DNA from: Bacteroidales bacterium UBA6428
GTDB taxonomy: Bacteria > Bacteroidota > Bacteroidia > Bacteroidales > UBA932
Assembly: GCA_002437305.1 (NCBI GenBank)
Contig: DJOW01000055.1
Coordinates: forward strand, 1 to 64,000
Reading direction: 5' to 3'
Length of the DNA: 64,000 nt
In this document: positions 43,547-51,760 of the stretch, piece after piece
How the letters are laid out: each line of letters opens with the position of its first letter
Numbering within the stretch: position 1 is the first letter of the stretch
Notes under the pieces: model-generated
The model's input: the letters and a program-made list of their open reading frames with translations, nothing else
Database searches by the model: none
What the model was told of the DNA's origin: nothing
Made by a program: the position numbers and the translations under genes

Positions 43547-44074
43547 TTAATGCTCTAAGTAGTCCAATAAAGGGAGTAAATATTTTTCATCCGTCCAATC
43601 GCAACTTTTTCCTACCGAACACATAAGCGCTTTCATCCACGGCTCATACGTGTCCGGATCCTTTTTTGCTATCGACCTTTGAAGCACTTTGCAGATGGTC
43701 CTGTCAATAAAGTTCATCCTACTTAGATTCCAGGCGCCTCTTCCGTAAAAAATCGGAATCCCCCTCAGGTTTCCTGTCAGATTGCGCTCCTTGATTTCTT
43801 CAAACGCACTCTCGTCATAAGGAGAGGCGCCAACAGAGAATATCGCTATCTTCTTATTCCTCAATCTGTCTATATTCTTTTTCAAGAAAGGCAATCCGGC
43901 TATTCCAGAGGCATATATACTGCTGCATAATACGATTGTGTCATACTGCAACACATCATCCAGCGCGGCGTCGCGAGTCTTTATACACTTAAAACCGGTC
44001 ATGCGTTGAAGCCATCGGGCATATTTTTGCGTGGCTCCATATTTAGATTTGTAAATGATGATTCCTTTCTTCAT
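43547..44074 (-). CDS. flavodoxin-domain protein (HemG-like)
   Basis: A 175-residue flavodoxin-like protein with the FMN phosphate loop in IIYKSKYGATQKYA, then TIVLCSSIYASGI and IFSVGASPYDESA. It resembles small flavodoxins annotated as protoporphyrinogen oxidase-like in Firmicutes. The coding sequence is clearly richer in A/T than its neighbours (many AAA, TAT and ATA codons), which suggests acquisition by transfer. The ATG at 44074 opens MKKGIII; an upstream codon at 44104 is less likely. It converges on trkA with 33 bases between stops. Substrate is unknown. Confidence 0.8.
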   Translation of the reverse strand: MKKGIIIYKSKYGATQKYARWLQRMTGFKCIKTRDAALDDVLQYDTIVLCSSIYASGIAGLPFLKKNIDRLRNKKIAIFSVGASPYDESAFEEIKERNLTGNLRGIPIFYGRGAWNLSRMNFIDRTICKVLQRSIAKKDPDTYEPWMKALMCSVGKSCDWTDEKYLLPLLDYLEH

Positions 44075-44132
44075 GTCTGATTCCCCTCTGTGAATATTAG
44101 TCACTTGACTTTTGTGATCTTGTATTTCGTCA

Positions 44133-44195
44133 TCAGTCTATGACGACGGCTGTTCCGGATGCGGTGGCCATGAGCATGCGTTGTAGCGCGGTGCC
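44133..44195 (-). pseudogene. 3' remnant of a YbjQ/UPF0145-like gene
   Basis: Read on the minus strand, the 20 codons before the TGA at 44133-44135 give GTALQRMLMATASGTAVVID. This resembles the C-terminal end of YbjQ-family proteins (E. coli: MLMVSVSGTAV). No upstream part of the family (GVVFGEAILGANIFRD) is found between here and the tRNA gene. I read it as a decayed fragment. The rest of 44075-44312 holds nothing I recognise. Confidence 0.4.
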
Positions 44196-44312
44196 TTCAA
44201 CACAATCTCTTCGCACAATGCACCGAACGAATCATACAAGGAAAGATCTTGTCCCGCCTTTCTCGGAAAAATCCCGTAAGCTATTACCAATTAGTTCATT
44301 GCGGCGATTTTG

Positions 44313-44397
44313 CGGAGGATACAGGATTCGAACCTGTGGGGCCTTTCAGCCGACTTGTTTTCGAGACAAGCACCATAAACCACTCGGACAATCCTCC
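44313..44397 (-). tRNA. tRNA-Ser (anticodon CGA)
   Basis: An 85-base tRNA on the minus strand. The acceptor arms GGAGGAT and ATCCTCC pair with discriminator G. The anticodon stem CTTGT/ACAAG encloses CTCGAAA with anticodon CGA, a long variable arm typical of tRNA-Ser follows, and the T arm contains GGTTCGAATCC. CCA is not encoded. It lies 40 bases after the end of the YhhN gene on the same strand. Confidence 0.93.
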
Positions 44398-44437
44398 GTG
44401 TTTTGCGATGCAAATTTAACAATTTTCGGAATAATTA

Positions 44438-45193
44438 TCAATTCGCTTGACCCTTTATTTCCTCTCTCCGTCTTATTTCCGCCAAAGTAAGCGACATTGC
44501 GATCAGGAATTGCGCGAGAATATATGTCAGCATCACCCAAAAACTACTTGCAGGGATCTTGATGTCCGTAAATTTTCCTGTGGCCAGAATTGTGTCCGAG
44601 ACGACAAAGAGGACATAACCGATGACAGTGATCCAGTAGAGACGTTGCCTGTTGAAGACGGCATTGTGTATTCCTGCATTTATGCAGAACGCGAACGCCA
44701 CAGCGTACAGTGTCACCGCCATCCCAAGGAGGCCCTTCACCTTGAACAACTGGGCGGTCATCGCCATAATGAAGATCAGGGCTACAGGAACAATCACCCT
44801 TAAGGCAAAGTGATGGTCCGAAGGCACATCATGTGGAACACCGATGGTCACCAAGTAGAACACGTGCCCCATAAGGAAAGCGGCAAGACCAGCCAGGAAA
44901 GTAGCCTGTCCGTCAAACATCAGCAAGATGTCCCCTGCGGCACCAAACGCCAAGGCCGAGACCAGGGTCGCGGCACGCGAACCCGAAATGCCTTCCCTCT
45001 TAAGAAGAAACCAGCACAGCACAGCGAGCGACGGCACAATAAAAGGCTTGGAGCAAATCGATAGAATAGTACAGCCGACAAAATTGCCGGCGAGGTTTAA
45101 GACTGAGGCAAGAATGAATATGCCGAGAGCCAAATCCAGTTGATATTTACAAGAACTCATAATCTTGAATATTTTCGTAAAATCACTAAACAT
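44438..45193 (-). CDS. YhhN-family lysoplasmalogenase-like protein
   Basis: A 251-residue integral membrane protein with about eight helices of the YhhN/TMEM86 family. The conserved acidic motifs are AAGDILLMF in helix 3 and VSDTILA in helix 7, which in TMEM86B belong to the active site for cleaving the vinyl-ether bond of lysoplasmalogens. Whether this organism makes plasmalogens cannot be judged. Start is ATG 45193 or ATG 45160 (MSSCKYQLDL); the latter also gives a full first helix. It begins 15 bases after the Vsr stop, so the two may be cotranscribed, and precedes tRNA-Ser. Confidence 0.75.
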   Translation of the reverse strand: MFSDFTKIFKIMSSCKYQLDLALGIFILASVLNLAGNFVGCTILSICSKPFIVPSLAVLCWFLLKREGISGSRAATLVSALAFGAAGDILLMFDGQATFLAGLAAFLMGHVFYLVTIGVPHDVPSDHHFALRVIVPVALIFIMAMTAQLFKVKGLLGMAVTLYAVAFAFCINAGIHNAVFNRQRLYWITVIGYVLFVVSDTILATGKFTDIKIPASSFWVMLTYILAQFLIAMSLTLAEIRRREEIKGQAN

Positions 45194-45208
45194 CTTGTCG
45201 GACGCAGA

Positions 45209-45688
45209 CTATTCCTTCAAAGATAATTTCCTGACAGACAAAGGTATATGATAAATCGACTCCGGCTCGATGTTCCGCCTTACAGCTTCCGCCAAGTTCT
45301 GCAACGTCTCTTTCATGACCGGCTTTGCCAACTCACACTCCCAGACCACAATCACATTCCACCCTAAAGCCTCAAGAGCCGAGACATCCCGGGAGTCGCG
45401 CTCCTTGTTCCTGCGGATCTTCTCCTGCCAGAACTCCACATTCGACCTTGGCATCCTGAACTTATCACAATCCGGATGCCCGTGCCAGAAACACCCGTTT
45501 ATGAATATCACCGTGTGATATTTCCTCAGCACCATGTCCGGACACCCCGGCAACCTCCTGACGTGAAGTGAGTACCTGAACCCCCGGGCATGCAGGTATC
45601 TCCTCACGACCATCTCCGGCCGCGTGTCCTTTCCCTTGATCCTCGACATGCAGTGATGCCGCTGCTCTCTGGTCATAGTGTCCGGCAT
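45209..45688 (-). CDS. vsr: very short patch repair endonuclease
   Basis: A 159-residue Vsr endonuclease: MTREQRHHCMSRIKGKDTRPEMVVRRYLHARGFRYSLHVRRLPGCPDMVLRKYHTVIFINGCFWHGH. The catalytic Asp in GCPDMVL, the FWHGH zinc/active-site motif and the WxxKIRRNKERD segment are intact. Vsr nicks DNA 5' of the T in T:G mismatches left by deamination of 5-methylcytosine, so it normally goes with a cytosine methyltransferase. None is in the window. The start is ATG 45688 or 45676. Confidence 0.9.
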   Translation of the reverse strand: MPDTMTREQRHHCMSRIKGKDTRPEMVVRRYLHARGFRYSLHVRRLPGCPDMVLRKYHTVIFINGCFWHGHPDCDKFRMPRSNVEFWQEKIRRNKERDSRDVSALEALGWNVIVVWECELAKPVMKETLQNLAEAVRRNIEPESIYHIPLSVRKLSLKE

Positions 45689-45856
45689 TTACAATTCTAT
45701 AAGGCACCCTTACCTTGCCAACGTTAAAATAGCCGGCAATTTTATAAAACTTTCCGGCAAAGCACGAAGATAGCAATAATAATGATTCCGAAGAGCGTAA
45801 TTTCTCAGCTATTACTCCCCATGAAGGCAAAAGGCTCCTCAGAAGTGGGAATATGT

Positions 45857-45893
45857 AAAAAAAGCGCCTGCCCCGAAACCGGAGCGGACGCTT
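45857..45893 (-). terminator. rho-independent terminator of the GH78/GH97 unit
   Basis: On the minus strand a 14-bp stem with two mismatches and a GTTT tetraloop is followed by a run of seven T (A-run 45857-45863 on the plus strand). It lies 32 bases after the GH97 stop. The rest of 45689-45924 holds no gene; GCCGG and CCGGC near 45731-45756 form a further small inverted repeat. Confidence 0.8.
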
Positions 45894-45924
45894 GCAGCTC
45901 TATTCATAATAAGGATTGAATGTC

Positions 45925-47928
45925 CTACTTCCTAGTCAGGCGGGCTGTCCAGCCGCCGCCGGGAGCCATGTGGACATTGATCTTTCGGTCAGCCGGAACC
46001 GAGACCGTCTCCCGCTTGTAGTCACGTGCGGCACGATCAGCGTTGACGCCGTCGCGGAATATTTCCATAGACCATTCTCCATCGCCCAGGAATCCAAGAT
46101 CCAAAGTGAGGTCGCGGGCATTCCAGTCATTGAGAGCCCCCACGTACCAGACATCCCCGCTGCGGCGGGCAATGGTGATGTAACGTCCCAGAACTCCGTT
46201 CACCGCGACGCTTTCGTCCCACACGGTCGGACAGCCAGCGATGTATCTCGTGCACTCAGGCTCCGCGATATAATTGGACGGAGAATCACACAGCATGTTC
46301 AAAGGGGAATCAAAGACAACATATTCAGCAAGCTGGTGGCAGCGTGTACCCTGGCTCATCGCCTCGTTGTTGACCGGATAATAGTTATTTCTGGTGGCGT
46401 TGCGCATCGCTCCCTGGGTGTAATCCATCGGACCGGCGGCCATTCTGATGAACGGAACCGTGACATCGTAGGTCACCTGATCAACGGTAGGCTTGCTCCA
46501 CTTCATCTGCTCCAGACCGAACACTCCCTCATAATTGATCACGTTAGGGTAGGTACGGTTGAGGCCGGCCGGTTTGTACGCTCCGTGGAAATCAATCAAC
46601 AATCCGTATTTGGCCGTGGTCTCGGCCGCACGCCTGTAGAAGTCAACCATATACTGGTCGTCACGATCCATGAAATCGACCTTGAAGCCCTTGACGCCCA
46701 TCTCTGAATAGTGCTTGCAGACATTCTCCATGTCACGGTCGAAGGCATAGTAGCCTGCCCACAGGATAAGCCCCACGTTACGCGCCTTGGCATATTCACA
46801 AAGCATCGGAAGGTCTATCTCCGGTATAACCTGCATCAGGTCGGCCTTCTTGTTGACAGCCCAGCCTTCATCGAGGATGACATATTCGATGCCGTACTTC
46901 CGGGCGAAGTCGATGTAGTACTTGTAGGTGTCGTTGTTGACGCCGGCCCGGAAATCGACCCCATAGATGTTCCAGTCGTTCCACCAGTCCCAAGCGACCT
47001 TGCCAGGCTTTACCCAGCTGAAATCCATCGCGGGATCAGCCGGAGCGCCAAGCTTCCAGACAAGGTCATTGACGGCAAGGTCAGCATCGCTCGTGGAGAC
47101 CATTATGATTCTCCACGGGAAAGACTCTCCGGCGGAGCATGAGGCGAGATAGTCCTCACGCTCCTTTACCACTCCCTGCAGCATATTATGACCTCCCTGC
47201 TCAACGGTTTTTGGGTATGGCGCGAAACGTCCGGACAGGGTTGTGGCACCGCCTTCGTTGTAGAGGTACATTCCCGGGTAGTCCATAAGGTCAGACTCTG
47301 TGATCAGAACCTTTATTCCTCCTTCCCCGGACACCGCGACCGGCAGGAACGCCAGCCTTTTTTTGTCCCATTGAGACAGCGCATGCACGGAGTATGTGCT
47401 CTCGAAAGAGTTCCAATACTGGCTCTCAAGAGTTTCGACATGCTGGGACACATAAGGAACATAAGCGTCCCAATCTTTTACGAAATTGAACTGAGCCGTC
47501 TCCGCCAAAACCTTGGAGTCTTCCTTCAAAGAACTGGTGAAACGATAGGCCACACCCTCATCGTAAGCGCGGAAAGAAAGCGAGAACTCTTTGAATATGA
47601 GAGAGATCTCATTGTAATTATCCCGAACTTGCGCTTTCTTGTAGGCCACCGCCGGAAGTGTCTGGTCAACACTGGCCTTCTTTACCTTGCGGACCTTGTC
47701 GTTCTCTCCGAACACAACTCCGCCTGACAGGGTCATGGAAATCCGTGAGGCGCCAATCAAATCCACATCATCCCTGGAGACTGAATAAGACACTGTCTGC
47801 CCTACAGTCACTGTTGCGGAAAGATGACCGTCAGGGGAAACGACCTTATAGGCCATGTCCTTCGCGGAGACCGGAAGAAGAGCCAGCACAGATGCAGCCG
47901 CTGCTGCAATAATGGTTTTATGGTTCAT
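45925..47928 (-). CDS. GH97 glycoside hydrolase
   Basis: A 667-residue secreted GH97 enzyme with signal peptide MNHKTIIAAAAASVLALLPVSA. The N-terminal beta-sandwich (SPDGHLSATVTVG...RAYDEGVAYRF) is followed by the TIM-barrel motifs DWWNDWNIYG, YVILDEGWAV, GVKGFKVDFMDRDDQ and INYEGVFGLEQMKW, and a C-terminal sandwich. The Asp in KVDF sits where retaining GH97 members have their nucleophile, so alpha-galactosidase-type activity is a reasonable inference, but alpha-glucosidase is not excluded. It lies 31 bases after the GH78-like gene and ends in a strong terminator. Confidence 0.88.
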   Translation of the reverse strand: MNHKTIIAAAAASVLALLPVSAKDMAYKVVSPDGHLSATVTVGQTVSYSVSRDDVDLIGASRISMTLSGGVVFGENDKVRKVKKASVDQTLPAVAYKKAQVRDNYNEISLIFKEFSLSFRAYDEGVAYRFTSSLKEDSKVLAETAQFNFVKDWDAYVPYVSQHVETLESQYWNSFESTYSVHALSQWDKKRLAFLPVAVSGEGGIKVLITESDLMDYPGMYLYNEGGATTLSGRFAPYPKTVEQGGHNMLQGVVKEREDYLASCSAGESFPWRIIMVSTSDADLAVNDLVWKLGAPADPAMDFSWVKPGKVAWDWWNDWNIYGVDFRAGVNNDTYKYYIDFARKYGIEYVILDEGWAVNKKADLMQVIPEIDLPMLCEYAKARNVGLILWAGYYAFDRDMENVCKHYSEMGVKGFKVDFMDRDDQYMVDFYRRAAETTAKYGLLIDFHGAYKPAGLNRTYPNVINYEGVFGLEQMKWSKPTVDQVTYDVTVPFIRMAAGPMDYTQGAMRNATRNNYYPVNNEAMSQGTRCHQLAEYVVFDSPLNMLCDSPSNYIAEPECTRYIAGCPTVWDESVAVNGVLGRYITIARRSGDVWYVGALNDWNARDLTLDLGFLGDGEWSMEIFRDGVNADRAARDYKRETVSVPADRKINVHMAPGGGWTARLTRK

Positions 47929-47959
47929 AATCTTGATACGTATTGTTGAAAGATTAACT

Positions 47960-50203
47960 TTAATCAACCTTGATCTTCAATGAATATTTTCCCGCTGACA
48001 TTGTCTTCGGCTTGCCGTTTGACGCTGTGACCATGGCGGTGGTGCCCTCCGGAACCTCAATCGTGAGCGAGGCCGAATCAGATTTCACCGACTTTCTGTT
48101 GATCGAGACACGGATCACTCCATAGTGTGTCTCAAGAACGGCGGAAGCGGTCTTCAACGAACCTAACCGAGGCTTGACCTCGAAAGTCCTGAAGCCTGGA
48201 GCCGTCGGCTCTATTCCGCAGATTTTCTGACTCATGATTGTGAGCGGGCCTCCGCTCCAAGCATGGTTGATCGTACCGCCACCGAATCCTGCGCTTCCGT
48301 AATCCCAGCCCTCGAAAAGAGTCGTGTAGTCGTAGGCCATCATAGTGGCGTAGCGAGCCTTCATCCTTTCAATCGCGAAATCGGCGCGTCCAATCTTGCA
48401 TAAAGCCTCAAGAACGTATTTTTCCATGTAAGGGCTGGCGTGATTCTCCTTTTTAATAGTCTCAAACAAAGCCGGATACTTATCAGGGGAAGCAAGGCCG
48501 GAGACTATGGCCATAGCCTGCGCGCGGTCGTCAGTCTGTTTCTTGTAGTTCGGGTCACGATAGGCCGTTCCCGTCCAATACTGCGAGTCAAAAGCATCTG
48601 AGATCCTTCCCATCATGGCCTCAAGCTTCTTCACATCACCTTGTTTGCCAAGGATCCGGGCGAATTCCTTTTGAGATTTAAGGGCCAGGTAATACCAGCA
48701 GTTCGTCAAGACCTCAGTGTCGATGTCATCGCCCCAATCGCCCCAGTTCCAATCTCCATGACGTACATTCAGCAGACCATTGTCCTTGAAACTCCACAAG
48801 CCGTCCCCGAATAGATAACGCTCGACCTTAGGGTAGACTTCCGCCACAAAACTGCTGTCGCCGCTGAACCAGTACTGGGTGTAGAACCCGTACCAGCCAA
48901 CAGAAGCAAGCGACTGGAGCGGAAGTTCGCTCGCGCGGTTGCCGGCCGGCACCGGAGAGAAGAGAACTCCGTCTGCCTCCTGCCAATTGACCAACTCAAG
49001 GATGCCTTTTCTGGCCAGAAGCTGGCTGGACGGTGAAAGTGCGTAGAAAGCCTCGCCTAGTTCGTTGACCTCATCGCCCCACCATTGTGAACGCTCACGG
49101 TCCGGGCAGTCCATGTAGGTGTCGCGCATCGTGGTGTAAAGCGTCCTTGCCGCACGTTTCCAAAGTTCGTTAAGGAACGGGTCATCACACTCGAAAGAGC
49201 CGGTGAACTCTGTGTCGTAGCCTGTCTCTCTGTATTTAAGGTCAAGGACCTTGACACCCGACGGGACGATGTACCAAACCTCGTGGCCGTTCATCCAACC
49301 AAGGCTCTCATATTCCTGGACTCCTTTGCGCGCTATGTACTCAGCCCGCACATTAGCCACGCTGCCGCCATAGTAGTTGTCTGTCATCATCCCCACCATT
49401 TCTCCACCTTCCGCCTCTACCTTCAGATACGGAGTGACCTGGGCGTTGTACGGCAACTTGCAGTAGACAGTGTCGTTGGACCGGCGGACGGAGACATACT
49501 CCTTGAGTCCATAGTCCTTCCACATCGGGATCGGGCGCTCCACCAGCCCGCCCATCGCCGGCCACACGATATCATCCACAATTTCAGCCCCGTGCATTTT
49601 TCCGCGCGCATCGAAACCAGGCATATTCCACGCCGGCAGTTCGTTGCGGGCATCATAGCGGATGTTGCTCTCTGAAAGACGGTAGTTCGGGTGCGGCGCG
49701 TCAGTGTCGCCATAGGCAGGGTTAGGGATGCAGAGCCATGAGGGATCTGAAAGTATTTCCAGATCAGGACTCACCGCCTCGAAGATCAGTGCCGCATGGC
49801 CGCTGCTGTTATGGCTGAACCCCTGCTTTCCAAAATGCCAGAGCAGGATGGCGATCGTGTTTTTACCTTTTTTGAGAAAAGGAGCGATGTCCACCTTGTC
49901 GTAATAGGTACCGTTCGGGGAAGGGCCTCGCTTGAGACCGCCCTCAAAGACAGCAAGCTCTCCGTTGATCCACATCCAGTACTTGGAGTCAACAGCGATT
50001 TTAGCCTCAAGCTTGCCGGGAAGATTTGTCACATCAAACTCCTTACGATAGGAGATCCAACTGTTCGTGCTGCTCTGGGTCCAAGGATGAATGATCCAGT
50101 GAGCTTTCCAGTCGGAACGGGTCTCCGCGCCGGAGAATGTCACCGAAGCGAGAGTCAAGGCCGCGGCAAGGGCGGTCTTTCTGATGAGATTTGAAAGTTT
50201 CAT
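47960..50203 (-). CDS. GH78-like alpha-L-rhamnosidase
   Basis: A 747-residue secreted protein with signal peptide MKLSNLIRKTALAAALTLASVTFSGA. The N-terminal lectin-like part (WIIHPW...YRKEFDV...VDSKYWMWINGELAVFEGG) is of the type found in GH78. The alpha/alpha-barrel shows the signature YMDCPDRERSQWWGDEVNE, with acidic catalytic candidates, and DWNWGDWGDDID further on. The sugar is inferred as alpha-L-rhamnose from the family only. Three in-frame ATGs (50215, 50209, 50203) precede the signal peptide; I took the last. It is the first gene of a two-gene minus-strand unit with GH97. Confidence 0.8.
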   Translation of the reverse strand: MKLSNLIRKTALAAALTLASVTFSGAETRSDWKAHWIIHPWTQSSTNSWISYRKEFDVTNLPGKLEAKIAVDSKYWMWINGELAVFEGGLKRGPSPNGTYYDKVDIAPFLKKGKNTIAILLWHFGKQGFSHNSSGHAALIFEAVSPDLEILSDPSWLCIPNPAYGDTDAPHPNYRLSESNIRYDARNELPAWNMPGFDARGKMHGAEIVDDIVWPAMGGLVERPIPMWKDYGLKEYVSVRRSNDTVYCKLPYNAQVTPYLKVEAEGGEMVGMMTDNYYGGSVANVRAEYIARKGVQEYESLGWMNGHEVWYIVPSGVKVLDLKYRETGYDTEFTGSFECDDPFLNELWKRAARTLYTTMRDTYMDCPDRERSQWWGDEVNELGEAFYALSPSSQLLARKGILELVNWQEADGVLFSPVPAGNRASELPLQSLASVGWYGFYTQYWFSGDSSFVAEVYPKVERYLFGDGLWSFKDNGLLNVRHGDWNWGDWGDDIDTEVLTNCWYYLALKSQKEFARILGKQGDVKKLEAMMGRISDAFDSQYWTGTAYRDPNYKKQTDDRAQAMAIVSGLASPDKYPALFETIKKENHASPYMEKYVLEALCKIGRADFAIERMKARYATMMAYDYTTLFEGWDYGSAGFGGGTINHAWSGGPLTIMSQKICGIEPTAPGFRTFEVKPRLGSLKTASAVLETHYGVIRVSINRKSVKSDSASLTIEVPEGTTAMVTASNGKPKTMSAGKYSLKIKVD

Positions 50204-50307
50204 TGTCATATACATTGATTACTGTTTTCGTGTTCAGTGGCCTGCATGGCCGGTCAATCACTCAGCCTTGACCTTACGGAATGAAGCCTAACGTCAAGTC
50301 TGAATGA

Positions 50308-50315
50308 CAAATATA
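50308..50315 (-). promoter_or_regulatory. candidate promoter of the GH78/GH97 unit
   Basis: TATATTTG on the minus strand fits the -7 consensus and predicts a leader of about 98 bases. The -33 region reads TTTC rather than TTTG, so an activator may be needed. Confidence 0.45.
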
Positions 50316-50321
50316 AGCATT

Positions 50322-50350
50322 TTCGTCGAGGAAATCGGGGTATTCGTCGA
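50322..50350. repeat. TTCGTCGA direct repeat in divergent region
   Basis: TTCGTCGA occurs at 50322-50329 and 50343-50350, 21 bp apart (two helical turns), just upstream of the GH78 -7 element and upstream of the tolC promoter. It has the form of a dimeric regulator site. Confidence 0.4.
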
Positions 50351-50356
50351 TTTGTG

Positions 50357-50387
50357 TTGAATATAATCCGCTGCAAGCTTAGTTTCG
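50357..50387 (+). promoter_or_regulatory. candidate promoter of tolC-macAB
   Basis: TTG at 50357-50359, a 20-bp spacer and TAGTTTCG at 50380-50387 (one mismatch to TAnnTTTG). The predicted leader is about 14 bases. An imperfect inverted repeat (ATCCGCTGC with GCAGCCGGAT, about 50366-50397) overlaps the -7 element. Confidence 0.45.
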
Positions 50388-50407
50388 CAGCCGGATTTTG
50401 ATCATCG

Positions 50408-51760
50408 ATGAATATGAAAAAAGACGTTACCATCATCATCACTGCCCTGACGCTCATCTGCATGACCGCCGGAGCACAGACTAAGAAATGGTCTTTGCAG
50501 GAATGCATAGACTACGCAGTGGAAAACAACATCGCCCTGCGCCAAAGCAGGAACGCCCATCTTGCCGGACTTGAAGACACGTACCAGGCCAAGGCGGCCA
50601 TGTTCCCATCACTCAACGCCTCAGCAAGTCAAGGAATCACGAACAGGCCATTTTCCGAAAGTGGGAACAGCACCGTTGTCGGATCAGATGTCTACAGCAC
50701 ATCAAAGGCTACAAGCTGGTCAGGAAACTATGGGCTGAACGCAGGAATGACACTACTTAGCGGTGGAAGCCTTCGCACAGCATTGAAGCAAAGCAGGTTA
50801 CAGAACTCGGCAGATTCGTTGTCAGTGGAAGAGAACACGAACGATGTCGTTATCTCTATCGTGAAAGCCTACATGCAGTGCCTCTACGCAATTGAGGCCG
50901 TCAAGGTCAGCGAAAGCACTGCCGAGGCGTCCAAGGCCCAACTTGACAGAGCGGTCGAGCTCAAGAATGCAGGAGAGATCGGCAAGGTTGACGTAGCTCA
51001 ACTGGAAAGCCAGCACGCAAGCGACCTTTATCAAATCACATCCGCCAAGGCGACACTTGACAACTACAAGCTGCAACTGAAGCAACTTCTGGAGCTCGGA
51101 GTCAGCGATGAGATTGAGCTTGAAGAACCGACGGATGATGAAGCAGGGATCTTGAGACTGCTCCCCGCCAAGGAGGAAGTCTATGCAAACGCCCTAGAAT
51201 CAATGCCGGAGATAAAGAAAGCCGGACTGAACGTCCAGGCGGCTGATTTAAGCATCAGACAGGCAAAGTCGGCATATTCCCCGACCCTGTCCGCAACAGC
51301 AAGCATCGGGACAACAAACGTTTCCGGAGTCAGCGGATCTTTCGGCAGCCAACTGGAAAAGAACTTCAACGAGAGCATCGGCCTGAGTCTCCAGATTCCG
51401 ATCCTTCAAGGCAGGAAGGCCAAGACGGCTGTCAACAAGGCGAAGATTGAGGCTGAGAACAGCAGACTGGAGCAAATGAGCGTGGAAAAGACTCTGCTCA
51501 AGGAAGTTGAAGACACCTATCTTGAGGCGGTCTCTGCCCAGTCCAAGTACACTTCCGCCAAAGAACAGGCCAAGTACGCTGAGCAGAGCTATGAACTCAC
51601 GGCCGAGCAGTTCAACGTCGGAATGAAGAACACAGTGGAACTGATCACAGCCCGGAACAACCTTCTGAACGCCCGTGTCCAGCTGCTCCAATCAAAATAC
51701 ACCGCATTGATGAACAATGCGTTGCTCAACATATATCAAGGAAACTATAAAATAAAATGA
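50408..51760 (+). CDS. TolC-family outer-membrane efflux protein
   Basis: A 450-residue TolC-like protein with signal peptide ending TAGAQ and the family start WSLQECIDYAVENNIALRQSRN. Two long coiled-coil repeats (YQAKAAMFPSLNASAS and the later SIRQAKSAYSPTLSATASIG), KVDVAQLESQHASDLYQIT and a final YELTAEQFNVGMKNTVELITARNNLLNAR are the two halves of the tunnel subunit. It forms a trimeric outer-membrane channel for the MacA/MacB-like genes that follow. It begins ATGAATATG, so either ATG may be used. Its stop overlaps the next start (ATGA). Confidence 0.9.
   Translation: MNMKKDVTIIITALTLICMTAGAQTKKWSLQECIDYAVENNIALRQSRNAHLAGLEDTYQAKAAMFPSLNASASQGITNRPFSESGNSTVVGSDVYSTSKATSWSGNYGLNAGMTLLSGGSLRTALKQSRLQNSADSLSVEENTNDVVISIVKAYMQCLYAIEAVKVSESTAEASKAQLDRAVELKNAGEIGKVDVAQLESQHASDLYQITSAKATLDNYKLQLKQLLELGVSDEIELEEPTDDEAGILRLLPAKEEVYANALESMPEIKKAGLNVQAADLSIRQAKSAYSPTLSATASIGTTNVSGVSGSFGSQLEKNFNESIGLSLQIPILQGRKAKTAVNKAKIEAENSRLEQMSVEKTLLKEVEDTYLEAVSAQSKYTSAKEQAKYAEQSYELTAEQFNVGMKNTVELITARNNLLNARVQLLQSKYTALMNNALLNIYQGNYKIK

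Noticed and set aside
44140..44490. Plus-strand frame running through the tRNA gene
   Set aside because: It covers tRNA-Ser on the opposite strand and has no recognisable product.
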